Made by a program: the position numbers and the translations under genes
DNA from: Akkermansia muciniphila
GTDB lineage: Bacteria; Verrucomicrobiota; Verrucomicrobiia; Verrucomicrobiales; Akkermansiaceae
Direction: 5' to 3'
DNA length: 64,000 nt
Assembly: GCA_945890645.1 (NCBI GenBank)
Contig: CAMDCV010000024.1
Location: forward strand, 1-64,000
The notes under the pieces: model-generated
Told to the model about the DNA's origin: nothing
Seen by the model: only the letters and a program-made list of their open reading frames with translations
The model's database searches: none
Part shown: positions 18,614 to 27,391 of the stretch, one piece after another
Layout of the letters: each line of letters opens with the position of its first letter
Numbering within the stretch: position 1 is the first letter of the stretch

Positions 18614-20044
18614 TCATTTCGCACCTTTAGCGAAAAGCACCGCGGGAATCGTTAGGGCTAACAGTTTTATGTCAAGCCAAAGTGACCAGTTATCAATATA
18701 TTTCAGATCGAGGTCCACCCACTCTTCAAAGCTGGTGATTTGATTTCGCCCACTCACTTGCCAAATGCAGGTTAGTCCTGGTCGGACACTCAGCTTGCGG
18801 CGATGCTCCGATCTCTCAATGTGAGGGAGTTCATACATGGCCATGGGTCGAGGTCCGACCAAGCTCATATCGCCCACCAAGACATTGATAAATTGCGGAA
18901 ATTCGTCGATCGAAAATTTGCGTAAAATGCGTCCGAAAGGAAAAATTCGCGGGTCGTTTTCCAATTTGAAAACGGGGCCACTCATTTGATTGCCTGCTTG
19001 CTGCTTCAGTTCCTCTAATTTTTTATCTGCATCAACAACCATGGTGCGAAATTTCCACATCCAAAAGGGTCTGCCATAACGCCCAGCTCTCTCTTGCCGA
19101 TAAAATACCGGACCAGGGCTTTGAATCTTGATCATAATGGCCACTACCAGCCAGATCGGCAACGATACAGCAATGGCGATGAAAGCGCCTACGCGGTCCA
19201 TCAAGCCCTTGCAAACCAACTCACAAGACAAATCGGGTGTCGATCGTAGCACCAGCATCGGATTGCCTTGGATCGAATCAAAGGAAGGACGCGCGACTTG
19301 GGTCTGCATGAAATTAGCAGATATCCATGCCTCGATCCCACGCACCTCACACATCTCCACCGCCGTCGCAATCTTATCAAACTCCGAATGCTTCGTTGCA
19401 AAAATTACCCGCTCCACGGCTGAATCATGCAACAGATTTTGAAACTCGTCCCATTTTCCACTCCCCAAATCATAGCGCCCCACAACATGCCAGCGGGTAA
19501 TTTCATCTTCTTCCAAACTTGCTAAAAATCGGTCAACTTCTTTCGGCTCACCTGCCATAACCACCGACTCGCGAATCTTCAAACGTCGGCTCTTATTCTG
19601 CCAATAGTTGCGCATGATGAGAAATCGCAACCACAACAAAGTTGCTATAATCACTGCCGCCAGAATCAATACGGCACGACTTGAAGGATTGATTTTGAAA
19701 AACAATGATAGCAAGCCCACAGCACTCACCATCACCGCAACCGCTGTCATGATTCGGGCAAATGCTCTCACCAACGACCCCCGCAGAGGATTGCGATAGA
19801 ACCCAATTACCTTGAGAACCAAGGGCGTGAGAGGAATGATAACGATGAGCAGAACTGAAATATCATCAATCGTTCCAATGTACTGTCTCAGGATGGAAAC
19901 CCCCAACGGGGCAAAAATGGTATTCAGCCCTTCCATCACCGGATCACGCACCAGATAAGCCAAAGCAAAGCCCAGCCATACCAGCGCCGCATCTGCGGCC
20001 TGCAATCCTTTAACATTAAAAGCTTGTTTTCTGGAACTAGACAT
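18614..20044 (-). CDS. Polyprenyl-phosphate sugar-1-phosphate transferase (initiating enzyme)
   Basis: A 476-residue inner-membrane enzyme that starts polysaccharide assembly by transferring a sugar-1-phosphate from a nucleotide sugar to undecaprenyl phosphate. Residues about 15-130 hold four membrane helices, 150-260 a Rossmann-like domain (VVMAGEPKEVDRF), and 275-475 the catalytic bacterial sugar transferase domain: KGLMDRVGAFIAIAV, SPGPVFYRQERAGRYGR, WKFRTMVVDAD, RKFSIDEFPQFINVL, MSLVGPRPM, RPGLTCIWQVSGRN. This is the WbaP/WcaJ/CpsE-type architecture. The sugar (Glc, Gal or other) cannot be told from sequence. It is the only initiating transferase in the locus. Confidence 0.93.
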   Translation of the reverse strand: MSSSRKQAFNVKGLQAADAALVWLGFALAYLVRDPVMEGLNTIFAPLGVSILRQYIGTIDDISVLLIVIIPLTPLVLKVIGFYRNPLRGSLVRAFARIMTAVAVMVSAVGLLSLFFKINPSSRAVLILAAVIIATLLWLRFLIMRNYWQNKSRRLKIRESVVMAGEPKEVDRFLASLEEDEITRWHVVGRYDLGSGKWDEFQNLLHDSAVERVIFATKHSEFDKIATAVEMCEVRGIEAWISANFMQTQVARPSFDSIQGNPMLVLRSTPDLSCELVCKGLMDRVGAFIAIAVSLPIWLVVAIMIKIQSPGPVFYRQERAGRYGRPFWMWKFRTMVVDADKKLEELKQQAGNQMSGPVFKLENDPRIFPFGRILRKFSIDEFPQFINVLVGDMSLVGPRPMAMYELPHIERSEHRRKLSVRPGLTCIWQVSGRNQITSFEEWVDLDLKYIDNWSLWLDIKLLALTIPAVLFAKGAK

Positions 20045-20088
20045 AAGACGAGCGGTTCATTGCCAAGAAATGATCACGTATGCAATCA

Positions 20089-21276
20089 TCATTCGCGAAA
20101 GTGTGAGGAAATTGCTTTCTCAAATGATTGCAACGCACGTGCCCCCTGAGATGCGGCACTGTAATAGCGGGAAAACTGATCGACAACCGCAGCAGGGATT
20201 CGAGCGACAGGAGCGGCCGAAAAATGCCGCAGTGCACGCACAAAATCTTGGCGATCGAGCGGATCAAAAGCACAACCTGTGCCATCTGTACAAAGATCGC
20301 TTGTTGCACCGTTATACACGGAATACAACTGTGGTAAGCCCGCCACTAATGTTTCTAAGGTTGCGAGCGGCCAATTGTCATCCACAGTGGGCAATACCGC
20401 CCAGTCGGCGGCAGCAAAATAGGGAGGCAGATCCTGCGGTTGCACGAAACCCGGCATGACCAAGTTGATTTGCGGATTGCGCGAAGCCCACTGCTCAAAC
20501 CACGCGCGTTCCTCTCCATCACCGAGTAACAAGAGAGTGAATTCACAATGACTATCTTCTTTCAACCACTGCTCCACTGCCTCTGCCAACAAAACAACGC
20601 CCTTGCGTGGACTCAGCGATCCAGAAAATAAAAGCACTTTGCCTCGCAATCCATGACGCTGCCGTATGGAATCGCGCTGGGGAAGAAAGTCTTCCACAGC
20701 CCGCCGCCAATCCGTGGTATCAATACCCGTCATCCCCTCATCCACGCAACTAGGATCAGCACCATAAGTCACCAACAAGGCCGTGGAGTCCGGGCCATTC
20801 GACCAAAAACGTGCGCATTGCGACACGATGCATTTTCTAACGAACTTTTTGAACCAACCCACGTGCCCTTCCGAGTGAATGGTTCCTTCCGATGCCAGTA
20901 TCACAGGAACATTATAAACCATCCCATAGAGCAAAGTCCAAAGCGTCTTGAAACCATATTCAATCGTCACTACGACATCTGGTTTCGTCTCACACAATTT
21001 AAAAAAAGTTTTCTCAGAAATTTGGAACTGCCGCTTCTCTTCATAGCCGACATCATCACGCGAGCGACGATACACAAAAGAGCGACAATTTTGCACGATG
21101 ATCGTCAAGTCACTGAGGTCTTCGGACAATTTCCAATTGCGATTGAATTCGCTCAAGGTATCCAACACTAGCGTGAACGGCGTAAGTTTCGCCGTTTCCT
21201 TGTAAAAACTGACACGATAGGGCGGCAACATGTTCGTCACCATTGTTGCCCGTATATTATGAGATTGTTTATTCAT
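20089..21276 (-). CDS. Glycosyltransferase, GT4 family
   Basis: A 395-residue GT-B fold enzyme predicted to transfer a sugar from a nucleotide donor to the growing lipid-linked chain in the cytoplasm. The C-terminal donor-binding half has LLFSGSLSPRKGVVLLAEAV, LLLLGDGEE, PGFVQPQDLPPYFAAADWAV and the conserved NWPLATLETLVAGLP (an E-x7-E-like motif with the first Glu replaced). The N-terminal half begins MNKQSHNIRATMVTNMLPPY. It is transcribed with GtrA and the two GT2 genes upstream. Donor and acceptor unknown. Confidence 0.88.
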   Translation of the reverse strand: MNKQSHNIRATMVTNMLPPYRVSFYKETAKLTPFTLVLDTLSEFNRNWKLSEDLSDLTIIVQNCRSFVYRRSRDDVGYEEKRQFQISEKTFFKLCETKPDVVVTIEYGFKTLWTLLYGMVYNVPVILASEGTIHSEGHVGWFKKFVRKCIVSQCARFWSNGPDSTALLVTYGADPSCVDEGMTGIDTTDWRRAVEDFLPQRDSIRQRHGLRGKVLLFSGSLSPRKGVVLLAEAVEQWLKEDSHCEFTLLLLGDGEERAWFEQWASRNPQINLVMPGFVQPQDLPPYFAAADWAVLPTVDDNWPLATLETLVAGLPQLYSVYNGATSDLCTDGTGCAFDPLDRQDFVRALRHFSAAPVARIPAAVVDQFSRYYSAASQGARALQSFEKAISSHFRE

Positions 21277-21285
21277 GTAGTAGTT

Positions 21286-21822
21286 CTAACCATGAAACAC
21301 GACAAGTTTGCGAAACGTGAAATTCACTGCAGTAGAAATCACGATCACTGCAATTTTAATCAAAAAATCGCCCCATGACGATTGAGTCATAAAATAATAC
21401 GCGCACATTTCTGCGGCGAAGATACTGAACAAAGCCGCCGTTGAAAATAAAATAAATTCTTTCCGTGGATGATGGCGCCCTGCCACGAATACCCATCGGC
21501 GATTGGTCGCATACGTGAAGGCATTCGTGGGCACGAATCCCACCGCGATTTCCACCAAATTCCAAAAGACTCGATGATCAGTGTAAGAAGCGTCAAAGAC
21601 ATTGATAGCAAGTACGCGAAATAAGGCACACACCCCCATAAAGATCACGACCGATAACACGCCAATCACCAAGTACTTGATCAACTGCCACGTGCCGGGA
21701 GCGTCAGGACGCATTACTTCTGAAAAGGCGCTTCGGATACCGCGCGCTCTCATATCATTCACGAGACCGTGAAGATCGCGGAGCATTAAAAAGGGAAAGC
21801 GGATCAGGGATGACATGCTCAT
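21286..21822 (-). CDS. GtrA-family membrane protein
   Basis: A 178-residue protein with four membrane helices and the GtrA pattern: LIKYLVIGVLSVVIFMGV, then ALFRVL, a central TNAFTYATNRRWVF, and a C-terminal AVNFTFRKLVVF. GtrA proteins are proposed to flip polyprenyl-linked monosaccharides made by GtrB-type GT2 enzymes. The two genes directly upstream (21819-22631 and 22628-23629) are such enzymes, and all three overlap by 4 bp, so a monosaccharide-modification module is likely. Confidence 0.87.
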   Translation of the reverse strand: MSMSSLIRFPFLMLRDLHGLVNDMRARGIRSAFSEVMRPDAPGTWQLIKYLVIGVLSVVIFMGVCALFRVLAINVFDASYTDHRVFWNLVEIAVGFVPTNAFTYATNRRWVFVAGRHHPRKEFILFSTAALFSIFAAEMCAYYFMTQSSWGDFLIKIAVIVISTAVNFTFRKLVVFHG

Positions 21823-22631
21823 TTTTTCTCTACATCATAGACACCTGTACACGTATCCCATAGCTGCTTAAAGACCGCGACCAAACCGCCTATGCCTTGA
21901 ATTTTCGTCGGCGTCTTGCCTTTCGCAGGATAGCTGCGAGATACCGGAATTTCACATACCTTATAACCAAGTGATACAGCATGGATGGCCAAATGATAAT
22001 GCAGTTGATAGCGATCAAAGCAGGGACGAAATACACCGATCCGTGGATCATTGATCAAACGCGCGCTATAGGCGCGAAAGCCATTTGTCGTATCCGTGTA
22101 GCGGAAGCCAGAAGCCAACGAAATCAAAGGCGCGTGTACTAAATTCACCGCCAAGTAGCGAGTCAATGGAGTGTTTTCATGATGCCCTCCGGGAATAAAT
22201 CGACTGCCCTGCACATGATCATAGCCTTGTTCCATAGCTTCCACCATTCGCGGAATGCCATCCAGTCCATCCTTGCCATTGCCATCGATCACGATGATCG
22301 CTTCATAGCCTTCAAACAACCCATAATCAAACGCCATACGCATTTGCGCACTCAATTTTCCGGGACCGCGTTTTACTAACAAAGCTTTGCCTCCGATCTC
22401 TTGCAGCAACGCAGCATCGAGTGATCCATCGGTGCTGCCGCCATCGGCCACGATGACATCCACAACATCGTTGTAGGCCGCCATCGCTTTCAATTGCTTG
22501 CGGATCTTTTCTCCTTCATTAATGACGAAAACACAAATCGCCCATCGACGTTGCCGTGGACGCTCATAAATGACTTCGTAGCGCGGACAAGCCACGTCGT
22601 CGCCGCGTAGTTGGATGTTGCTTGCGCTCAT
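21819..22631 (-). CDS. GT2-family glycosyltransferase (dolichyl-phosphate mannose synthase-like)
   Basis: A 270-residue GT-A enzyme. Features: ICVFVINEGEKIRKQLKAM, VIVADGGSTDGSL, IIVIDGNGKDGLDGIPRM where the usual DADG is replaced by DGNG, and NGFRAYS as in polyprenyl-phosphate sugar synthases. It lacks C-terminal membrane helices. The start overlaps the previous gene's stop (ATGA), and the end overlaps gtrA-like by 4 bp. It likely makes a polyprenyl-phosphate sugar for GtrA to flip; the sugar is unknown. Confidence 0.87.
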   Translation of the reverse strand: MSASNIQLRGDDVACPRYEVIYERPRQRRWAICVFVINEGEKIRKQLKAMAAYNDVVDVIVADGGSTDGSLDAALLQEIGGKALLVKRGPGKLSAQMRMAFDYGLFEGYEAIIVIDGNGKDGLDGIPRMVEAMEQGYDHVQGSRFIPGGHHENTPLTRYLAVNLVHAPLISLASGFRYTDTTNGFRAYSARLINDPRIGVFRPCFDRYQLHYHLAIHAVSLGYKVCEIPVSRSYPAKGKTPTKIQGIGGLVAVFKQLWDTCTGVYDVEKK

Positions 22632-23629
22632 GCTGGGCTCTCCTCCTTTGATTCTTTGACAATGCTCGACTGCACTGTGTCCTCCAGCAGCACCGAACTA
22701 TTCGATTCCTGCGCGATGAAATACAAGGGTCTGCTGCGAACCTCACCAAGAATCGTGCCAATATATTCGCTCATCACGGCAAGGATTAAACAGATGAAAA
22801 AGAACATGCCACTCAGTTGCAGTGACAATGTCGTCCAGCCAGATGCCACATTGGGTTTTACCAAATAGACTCGCAATACATATAAGGCGTAGAACAAATT
22901 CAAGATGGCACCTATCATCCCTGCCGCAGTCACCACCCGCAGGGGATGCCTCGTGTTTGCCGCTAACAAATCAATCGCGGTCGCGATCTCTTGCACAAAA
23001 GAACCACGCGAGGACATCACGCCACGCTCACTGCGTTGGTAAGGGAAAAATTCATGATGATAACCAAGGGTTAGGGTTAACACTCGCAAATATCGGCTTT
23101 GCATCCGCACCTGTAACAGCGCATTAACCGCCTGACGACTCATCACGCGAAAATCCTCCGCCCCTCGTTTGAGATCCACCCCCAAACGACGATTGCAATA
23201 GCGACGGAAAAAATTGCCAAATAACTCGCGAAGCCCTGTACGATTGCGAGGATTTTCCGCCACCGCATGGACGATGCCACCCATGCTTTGGCAACGCTCC
23301 ACCATTTGCGGTATGATCTCCACCGGATCGCAAGCGGGATCTAACGTCACCACATAGTCTCCGATGGAGGATTCGATACCTGCCGATAAAGCGGCATCAC
23401 GACCAAACGAACGAGAGAGTCTAAGATAGCGAATCTGTTGCATTTCTTTTAACAATGGTTCTACCGCAGACCGTGTCTGATCGATCGAACCATCATCAAT
23501 TAAAATGATTTCATAAAATCGAAAGGATGCCGTCATGGTGCGGGATAGATCACGCAAAAAATCTGACAAGATTTCACTGTCATTATCCAAGGGCACAACA
23601 ACGCTGATTACGGTATGCAGGTTCATCAT
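22628..23629 (-). CDS. GT2-family glycosyltransferase, GtrB-like with two C-terminal membrane helices
   Basis: A 333-residue enzyme. The GT-A domain shows ISVVVPLDNDSEILSDFL, IILIDDGSIDQTRSAV, LSRSFGRDAALSAGIE and VVTLDPACDPVEIIPQMV (the DxD-like region, modified to DPACD). RGAEDFRVMSRQAVNALL follows. Two membrane helices near residues 235-300 and MSEYIGTILGEVRSRP match bactoprenol glucosyltransferases (GtrB/ArnC type). It is coupled to the second GT2 gene and the GtrA gene. Confidence 0.88.
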   Translation of the reverse strand: MMNLHTVISVVVPLDNDSEILSDFLRDLSRTMTASFRFYEIILIDDGSIDQTRSAVEPLLKEMQQIRYLRLSRSFGRDAALSAGIESSIGDYVVTLDPACDPVEIIPQMVERCQSMGGIVHAVAENPRNRTGLRELFGNFFRRYCNRRLGVDLKRGAEDFRVMSRQAVNALLQVRMQSRYLRVLTLTLGYHHEFFPYQRSERGVMSSRGSFVQEIATAIDLLAANTRHPLRVVTAAGMIGAILNLFYALYVLRVYLVKPNVASGWTTLSLQLSGMFFFICLILAVMSEYIGTILGEVRSRPLYFIAQESNSSVLLEDTVQSSIVKESKEESPA

Positions 23630-23634
23630 AATTT

Positions 23635-24834
23635 TTACAATGCAATTTTTACAGGACTAGAAGACAATACGGCGTCGAGTTCATCCTCCACATCAAAGAT
23701 GTTGTCGATTTTTCCGCCCATGACGTGAATGACCTCGGGCAATGCCGGATCACGCCGAAACAATATCGGACGCCCGTCATCGACTTCGGTCTGCGGGAGC
23801 AAGGTTTTCACCTCCCAGATTGAATCAACATACTCCGCCTTGCTAAGTGCAGGAATGTAGCGTGCGGCATCCGTCACCATATACTGGTAGTGCGTATTTT
23901 TCACCAACTGACCAAATCTCTCATAGGGATCGCGCAGTACGGTTTCTGGTTTTTCAAACCATTGCAAATGGGGTGTATAGCGCACATGACTCAATGTTGT
24001 TAGGCCGCGAGAAGGATAAGGCATGAAGGAAAAAAATGGTCCACACATCATCGTCACAGAAAGGCCATCAAGTTCTTCCGGCAATCGAATCAACGCCATT
24101 TCCGCAAGTTCGTGCTTCAGCGGTATCACAGGTAAATGAGAACCCTGCGTCAACAAATTCAAGCCACTGTAGGTAGCGTTGATGACCAATTCCACTGGCC
24201 ATTCACTGCCGTCGCTTAAACCCGCCACCACTGTGCCGCGAATATCGCGCTGAGCACTGACGACTCGAGTGCCATAGCGAATCGGTATCCCTGACTCCTC
24301 CAAGTCCCGCCGACACCGCTCACGCAACAACGCGCAGTCAAACGCACATTCTTGTGCGATCCACACGGACTCAGTGAGATTCGTATCAAACATTGCCGCA
24401 ATTTTATCCGGTGCCGCTTTGAGCGGAGCACCGATGCGCTGCATAAACACTTCAAACTGGCTTGCCGTCACTTTCGAGAACAAGCGACTCACCCCATACA
24501 CTTTCGTAAATTGATCGACGATCGCCTCGCGATACACACGACGGAACCGCTCATAATTGTAACGGGAACGATAGGCCGTAATCAGACTGCGCGGGTAGTG
24601 ATAGCCCCCGTGCACCCGTGCCTGGTTGACCTGCGAGGCGCGAGTAAGCAATTCATTTTCCGACTCCACCACCATAGGACGCAACCCACGCCGCTGCAGC
24701 ATCAAGGCTATGCTACAGCCAAAAAACCCACCGCCGGCGATGACTACGTTAGGAAAATGCGTGGTGCTTGAAGAGGAGACCATGAGTAACGAGACAGTAA
24801 AAGTCAAAAACCAAAACTTGATAGCCGTATTCAT
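23635..24834 (-). CDS. FAD-dependent oxidoreductase (DAO superfamily)
   Basis: A 399-residue protein with an N-terminal FAD-binding Rossmann motif (VVIAGGGFFGCSIALMLQRRG) followed by VVESENELLTRASQVNQARVHGGYHYPRS, a pattern of the D-amino-acid oxidase/glycine oxidase superfamily. The C-terminal MGGKIDNIFDVEDELD would close the FAD site. The first 17 residues before MVSSSS are hydrophobic; the start may instead be the ATG at 24783, giving a soluble enzyme as is usual. It is 5 bp from the GT2 gene downstream. A role in oxidising a sugar or amine in the polysaccharide pathway is inference. Confidence 0.8.
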   Translation of the reverse strand: MNTAIKFWFLTFTVSLLMVSSSSTTHFPNVVIAGGGFFGCSIALMLQRRGLRPMVVESENELLTRASQVNQARVHGGYHYPRSLITAYRSRYNYERFRRVYREAIVDQFTKVYGVSRLFSKVTASQFEVFMQRIGAPLKAAPDKIAAMFDTNLTESVWIAQECAFDCALLRERCRRDLEESGIPIRYGTRVVSAQRDIRGTVVAGLSDGSEWPVELVINATYSGLNLLTQGSHLPVIPLKHELAEMALIRLPEELDGLSVTMMCGPFFSFMPYPSRGLTTLSHVRYTPHLQWFEKPETVLRDPYERFGQLVKNTHYQYMVTDAARYIPALSKAEYVDSIWEVKTLLPQTEVDDGRPILFRRDPALPEVIHVMGGKIDNIFDVEDELDAVLSSSPVKIAL

Positions 24835-24965
24835 ACCAGCTATGCAACTAGAAACAGAAAAATCGAGAAAATAGGTGGCAAGTGTTCACTTTCGAAGAAC
24901 TTAGCGACTTCAAAGACAGTTAGAATCAGATCTAAGCGCTAAACTCAAAACATGACTGAGAAAAA

Positions 24966-26378
24966 TTATACTTGAGGTGATGAATTACCGGTTTTCTTTT
25001 TCTGACGGTAGAATTCCGCTATTGTGATCAAAGCAAAAGGGACGAAGAAAAGATACCAAAGCACATAATTCATGTGCGTATGCGCGTGACTGTGCGCTTT
25101 GGCCATGATGAACCAACTGACCGGCGCTGCGAATGAAAGCGTAAGAGTCGCGAAATAACAGAAAGGCAAACGAAATGCAGCATAAAACGATACTGTTATA
25201 ATAGTAATCAAAAAAAGTTTATTTAGTATAAAAGGCAACAATCGTAATATTACTCCGAAATTTTCAGATTCCATCAATGATTGCCACTGAAAATTTTTGA
25301 TATGATTAGCGATTAATCTTGTTTTTTTGTTATCGCTATCACTAACTCGCAGTAAACTTAACCACGGAATCATATCTTCATTGTGAAGATATTTTACAAA
25401 TACCGATAAATAGCTCGCTTCCAAAGATTTGCGAATAATTTCTTCTCCTCCCATTAATCTCTCCGGGGTTTCATTAGGGTCTGATGAAGAGACGATTCTC
25501 TTTGCGACTTCATCCGGCGAACCAGATGCCGTGCGCTTGTTGATGATGTTTACGATCACAGAAGAAGAATCATACCCAGATTTTTTCAAACTACTCGAAT
25601 GCATCGCAATAGCTATAAGAAATGCCGCAATAGAAGTGATAAAAACAGCACCAGTGCGCAATAGAATTTTGGGGTAGGAATCGGATGTCTTAATTCCAAG
25701 AAAGACCATCGGGATCAACGATGCTAGAACAATCGTAGTAATATACTCGTACCCACAAAGGAATTTGAGTAGAAATGCAAAAAACATACAAATTGTCATG
25801 ATGAACATCCATTTTTTACCTTGGTTTAACTTGGGAGCTAATACAAAAGTAACAAGCATGGGCAAAAACCAAGTGAATGTGACCCAATACAAATTGTTCG
25901 AAAAAATGATTACCCACGGACCAGTCAAAAGCACCAAAAAAAACACCCCAGCGGCAAGCCGAGAGATGTGACGTCTAATGGAATAGGCAAGACCGACTAT
26001 TACACAGGCAAGTAAGAAGGAACTCAACATTTTCAGGGCCTTGAGACTGAATCCACATTGATTGACTAGAAAGTTGAAGACACGAATTTGTAGACCATAC
26101 TGAGCCGTATACTCAATGAAATGACCACTTCTGTTGTTCATTTCGTATAGTTCATGCGCATTCAGATAATTATACTTTCCAATTTCCGGCCTAGTGTAGT
26201 GACCAAGTCGTGGAGTGGAACTATTGGCCAACATTCCATCGAGAACTAACTGTTCACTTATTAATTCAAAAGTTTGAAAGCGTTCATTATCAACTGCTTT
26301 TGTCATATTAAAGTAATAAGATCCATACAACAAAAAAACACCAATCAAAATGGTAATACTGTGTTTACAAACATTCAT
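24966..26378 (-). CDS. Multi-pass membrane protein, possible GT-C-type transferase
   Basis: A 470-residue protein with about 10-12 hydrophobic segments. It begins with a membrane segment, followed by a long extracytoplasmic loop (residues about 25-105, with RLGHYTRPEIGKYNYLNAHE), as in GT-C glycosyltransferases or polymerases, but no family motif could be assigned. The coding sequence is markedly AT-rich compared with the genes on either side. Its position in the polysaccharide locus suggests a role in glycan assembly; this is inference. Confidence 0.6.
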   Translation of the reverse strand: MNVCKHSITILIGVFLLYGSYYFNMTKAVDNERFQTFELISEQLVLDGMLANSSTPRLGHYTRPEIGKYNYLNAHELYEMNNRSGHFIEYTAQYGLQIRVFNFLVNQCGFSLKALKMLSSFLLACVIVGLAYSIRRHISRLAAGVFFLVLLTGPWVIIFSNNLYWVTFTWFLPMLVTFVLAPKLNQGKKWMFIMTICMFFAFLLKFLCGYEYITTIVLASLIPMVFLGIKTSDSYPKILLRTGAVFITSIAAFLIAIAMHSSSLKKSGYDSSSVIVNIINKRTASGSPDEVAKRIVSSSDPNETPERLMGGEEIIRKSLEASYLSVFVKYLHNEDMIPWLSLLRVSDSDNKKTRLIANHIKNFQWQSLMESENFGVILRLLPFILNKLFLITIITVSFYAAFRLPFCYFATLTLSFAAPVSWFIMAKAHSHAHTHMNYVLWYLFFVPFALITIAEFYRQKKKTGNSSPQV

Positions 26379-26551
26379 GATGTATAAAATCTAGAAAAAA
26401 TAAAACTTTATCGTCTTTTCCAATGCGGGTTGGCTACTTGTATTAATCCGGCTATGAATTTCGTCAGTTGTGACGCCATATTTCGTCGCTTCTATCGCGG
26501 ACTTAGCAAAACGTTTTGATCAATATCGCTTTTCACGTTTCAAATAGTCAT

Positions 26552-27391
26552 TCAATGATTCCCGTAAATATGAGCCACTTCCTCAATCGCTTTTTTCACT
26601 GCTTGCTTCACATCATCCTGCATCCGCATTTCAATCGCTACAGCGCCTTTATAATCGATCTCCTTCAAAACATTTGCCAAACGAGCGTGCACCTCATGCG
26701 GTACTTGCCAGTCCATCAAGTTAGGCTGGCTCGCATGGGCATGTGCCAGCAGTCCACCAGCCTCGCGCAGCACCGGTTCGAAAACCTCCCCGCTCAAGGC
26801 GAGACCACCCGCATCCACATGCAATCGAAATCCGGACGAATTCACCGCCTCAACTAATTCCACTGCTTGCTCTAAAGTCGTGCAGAAATCAGCCCCATAG
26901 GCTTCGGGGTTTGCCTCCATCACCAAACAGGATCCTGCTTTCGCGCAAGCATCCCCCACCTCACGAAAGAAAGGAACCGCTTGCGCCAACGCCTGCTCAT
27001 GCGACAATTCACCTTTCAACCGATTCTTCGGTGAACCAAATACCATGGGCCCTGCGCCGCACCATCCCGCCACACGCCCCACCGCGATCAGCCACTCTTT
27101 CATACGCGCCCTTGCCTCTTCACTTTCAAATAACGCCACCCCTTCCGCACCGAACAATAATGCTTGAAACGATCCAATCGAAAAGCCACGTTCACGATAC
27201 CATTCCGCTTTCTGTCTTATATCGTTTTCATTGGCAAAAATAGGATTGCCGAATGTGCGCAACGGCGCAATTTCAATACAGGTAAGACCAGCCGCGCGGA
27301 GTTCGGACAACATCTCGTCCTCTTGATCTGGCGGCCAAGCAATGTGAGAGAGCGCGAGTTTTTTGTGGGAATGTAAGTTTGAATTTGTCAT
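26552..27391 (-). CDS. Sugar phosphate isomerase/epimerase-like TIM-barrel protein
   Basis: A 279-residue protein of the xylose-isomerase-like TIM-barrel (AP endonuclease 2) superfamily. Visible features: LSHIAWPPDQEDEMLSELR, AAGLTCIEIAPLRTFG, CLVMEANPEAYGADFCTTLE, RLHVDAGGLALSGE and GAVAIEMRMQ at the end, giving the acidic and His metal ligands expected. The substrate is probably a sugar or related polyol. The start codon overlaps the stop of the upstream membrane-protein gene (ATGA), so the two are coupled. Confidence 0.8.
   Translation of the reverse strand: MTNSNLHSHKKLALSHIAWPPDQEDEMLSELRAAGLTCIEIAPLRTFGNPIFANENDIRQKAEWYRERGFSIGSFQALLFGAEGVALFESEEARARMKEWLIAVGRVAGWCGAGPMVFGSPKNRLKGELSHEQALAQAVPFFREVGDACAKAGSCLVMEANPEAYGADFCTTLEQAVELVEAVNSSGFRLHVDAGGLALSGEVFEPVLREAGGLLAHAHASQPNLMDWQVPHEVHARLANVLKEIDYKGAVAIEMRMQDDVKQAVKKAIEEVAHIYGNH

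Noticed and set aside
20653-21171. Plus-strand frame of 172 codons opposite a GT4 gene
   Set aside because: Antisense to a glycosyltransferase with clear motifs; no supporting features of its own.
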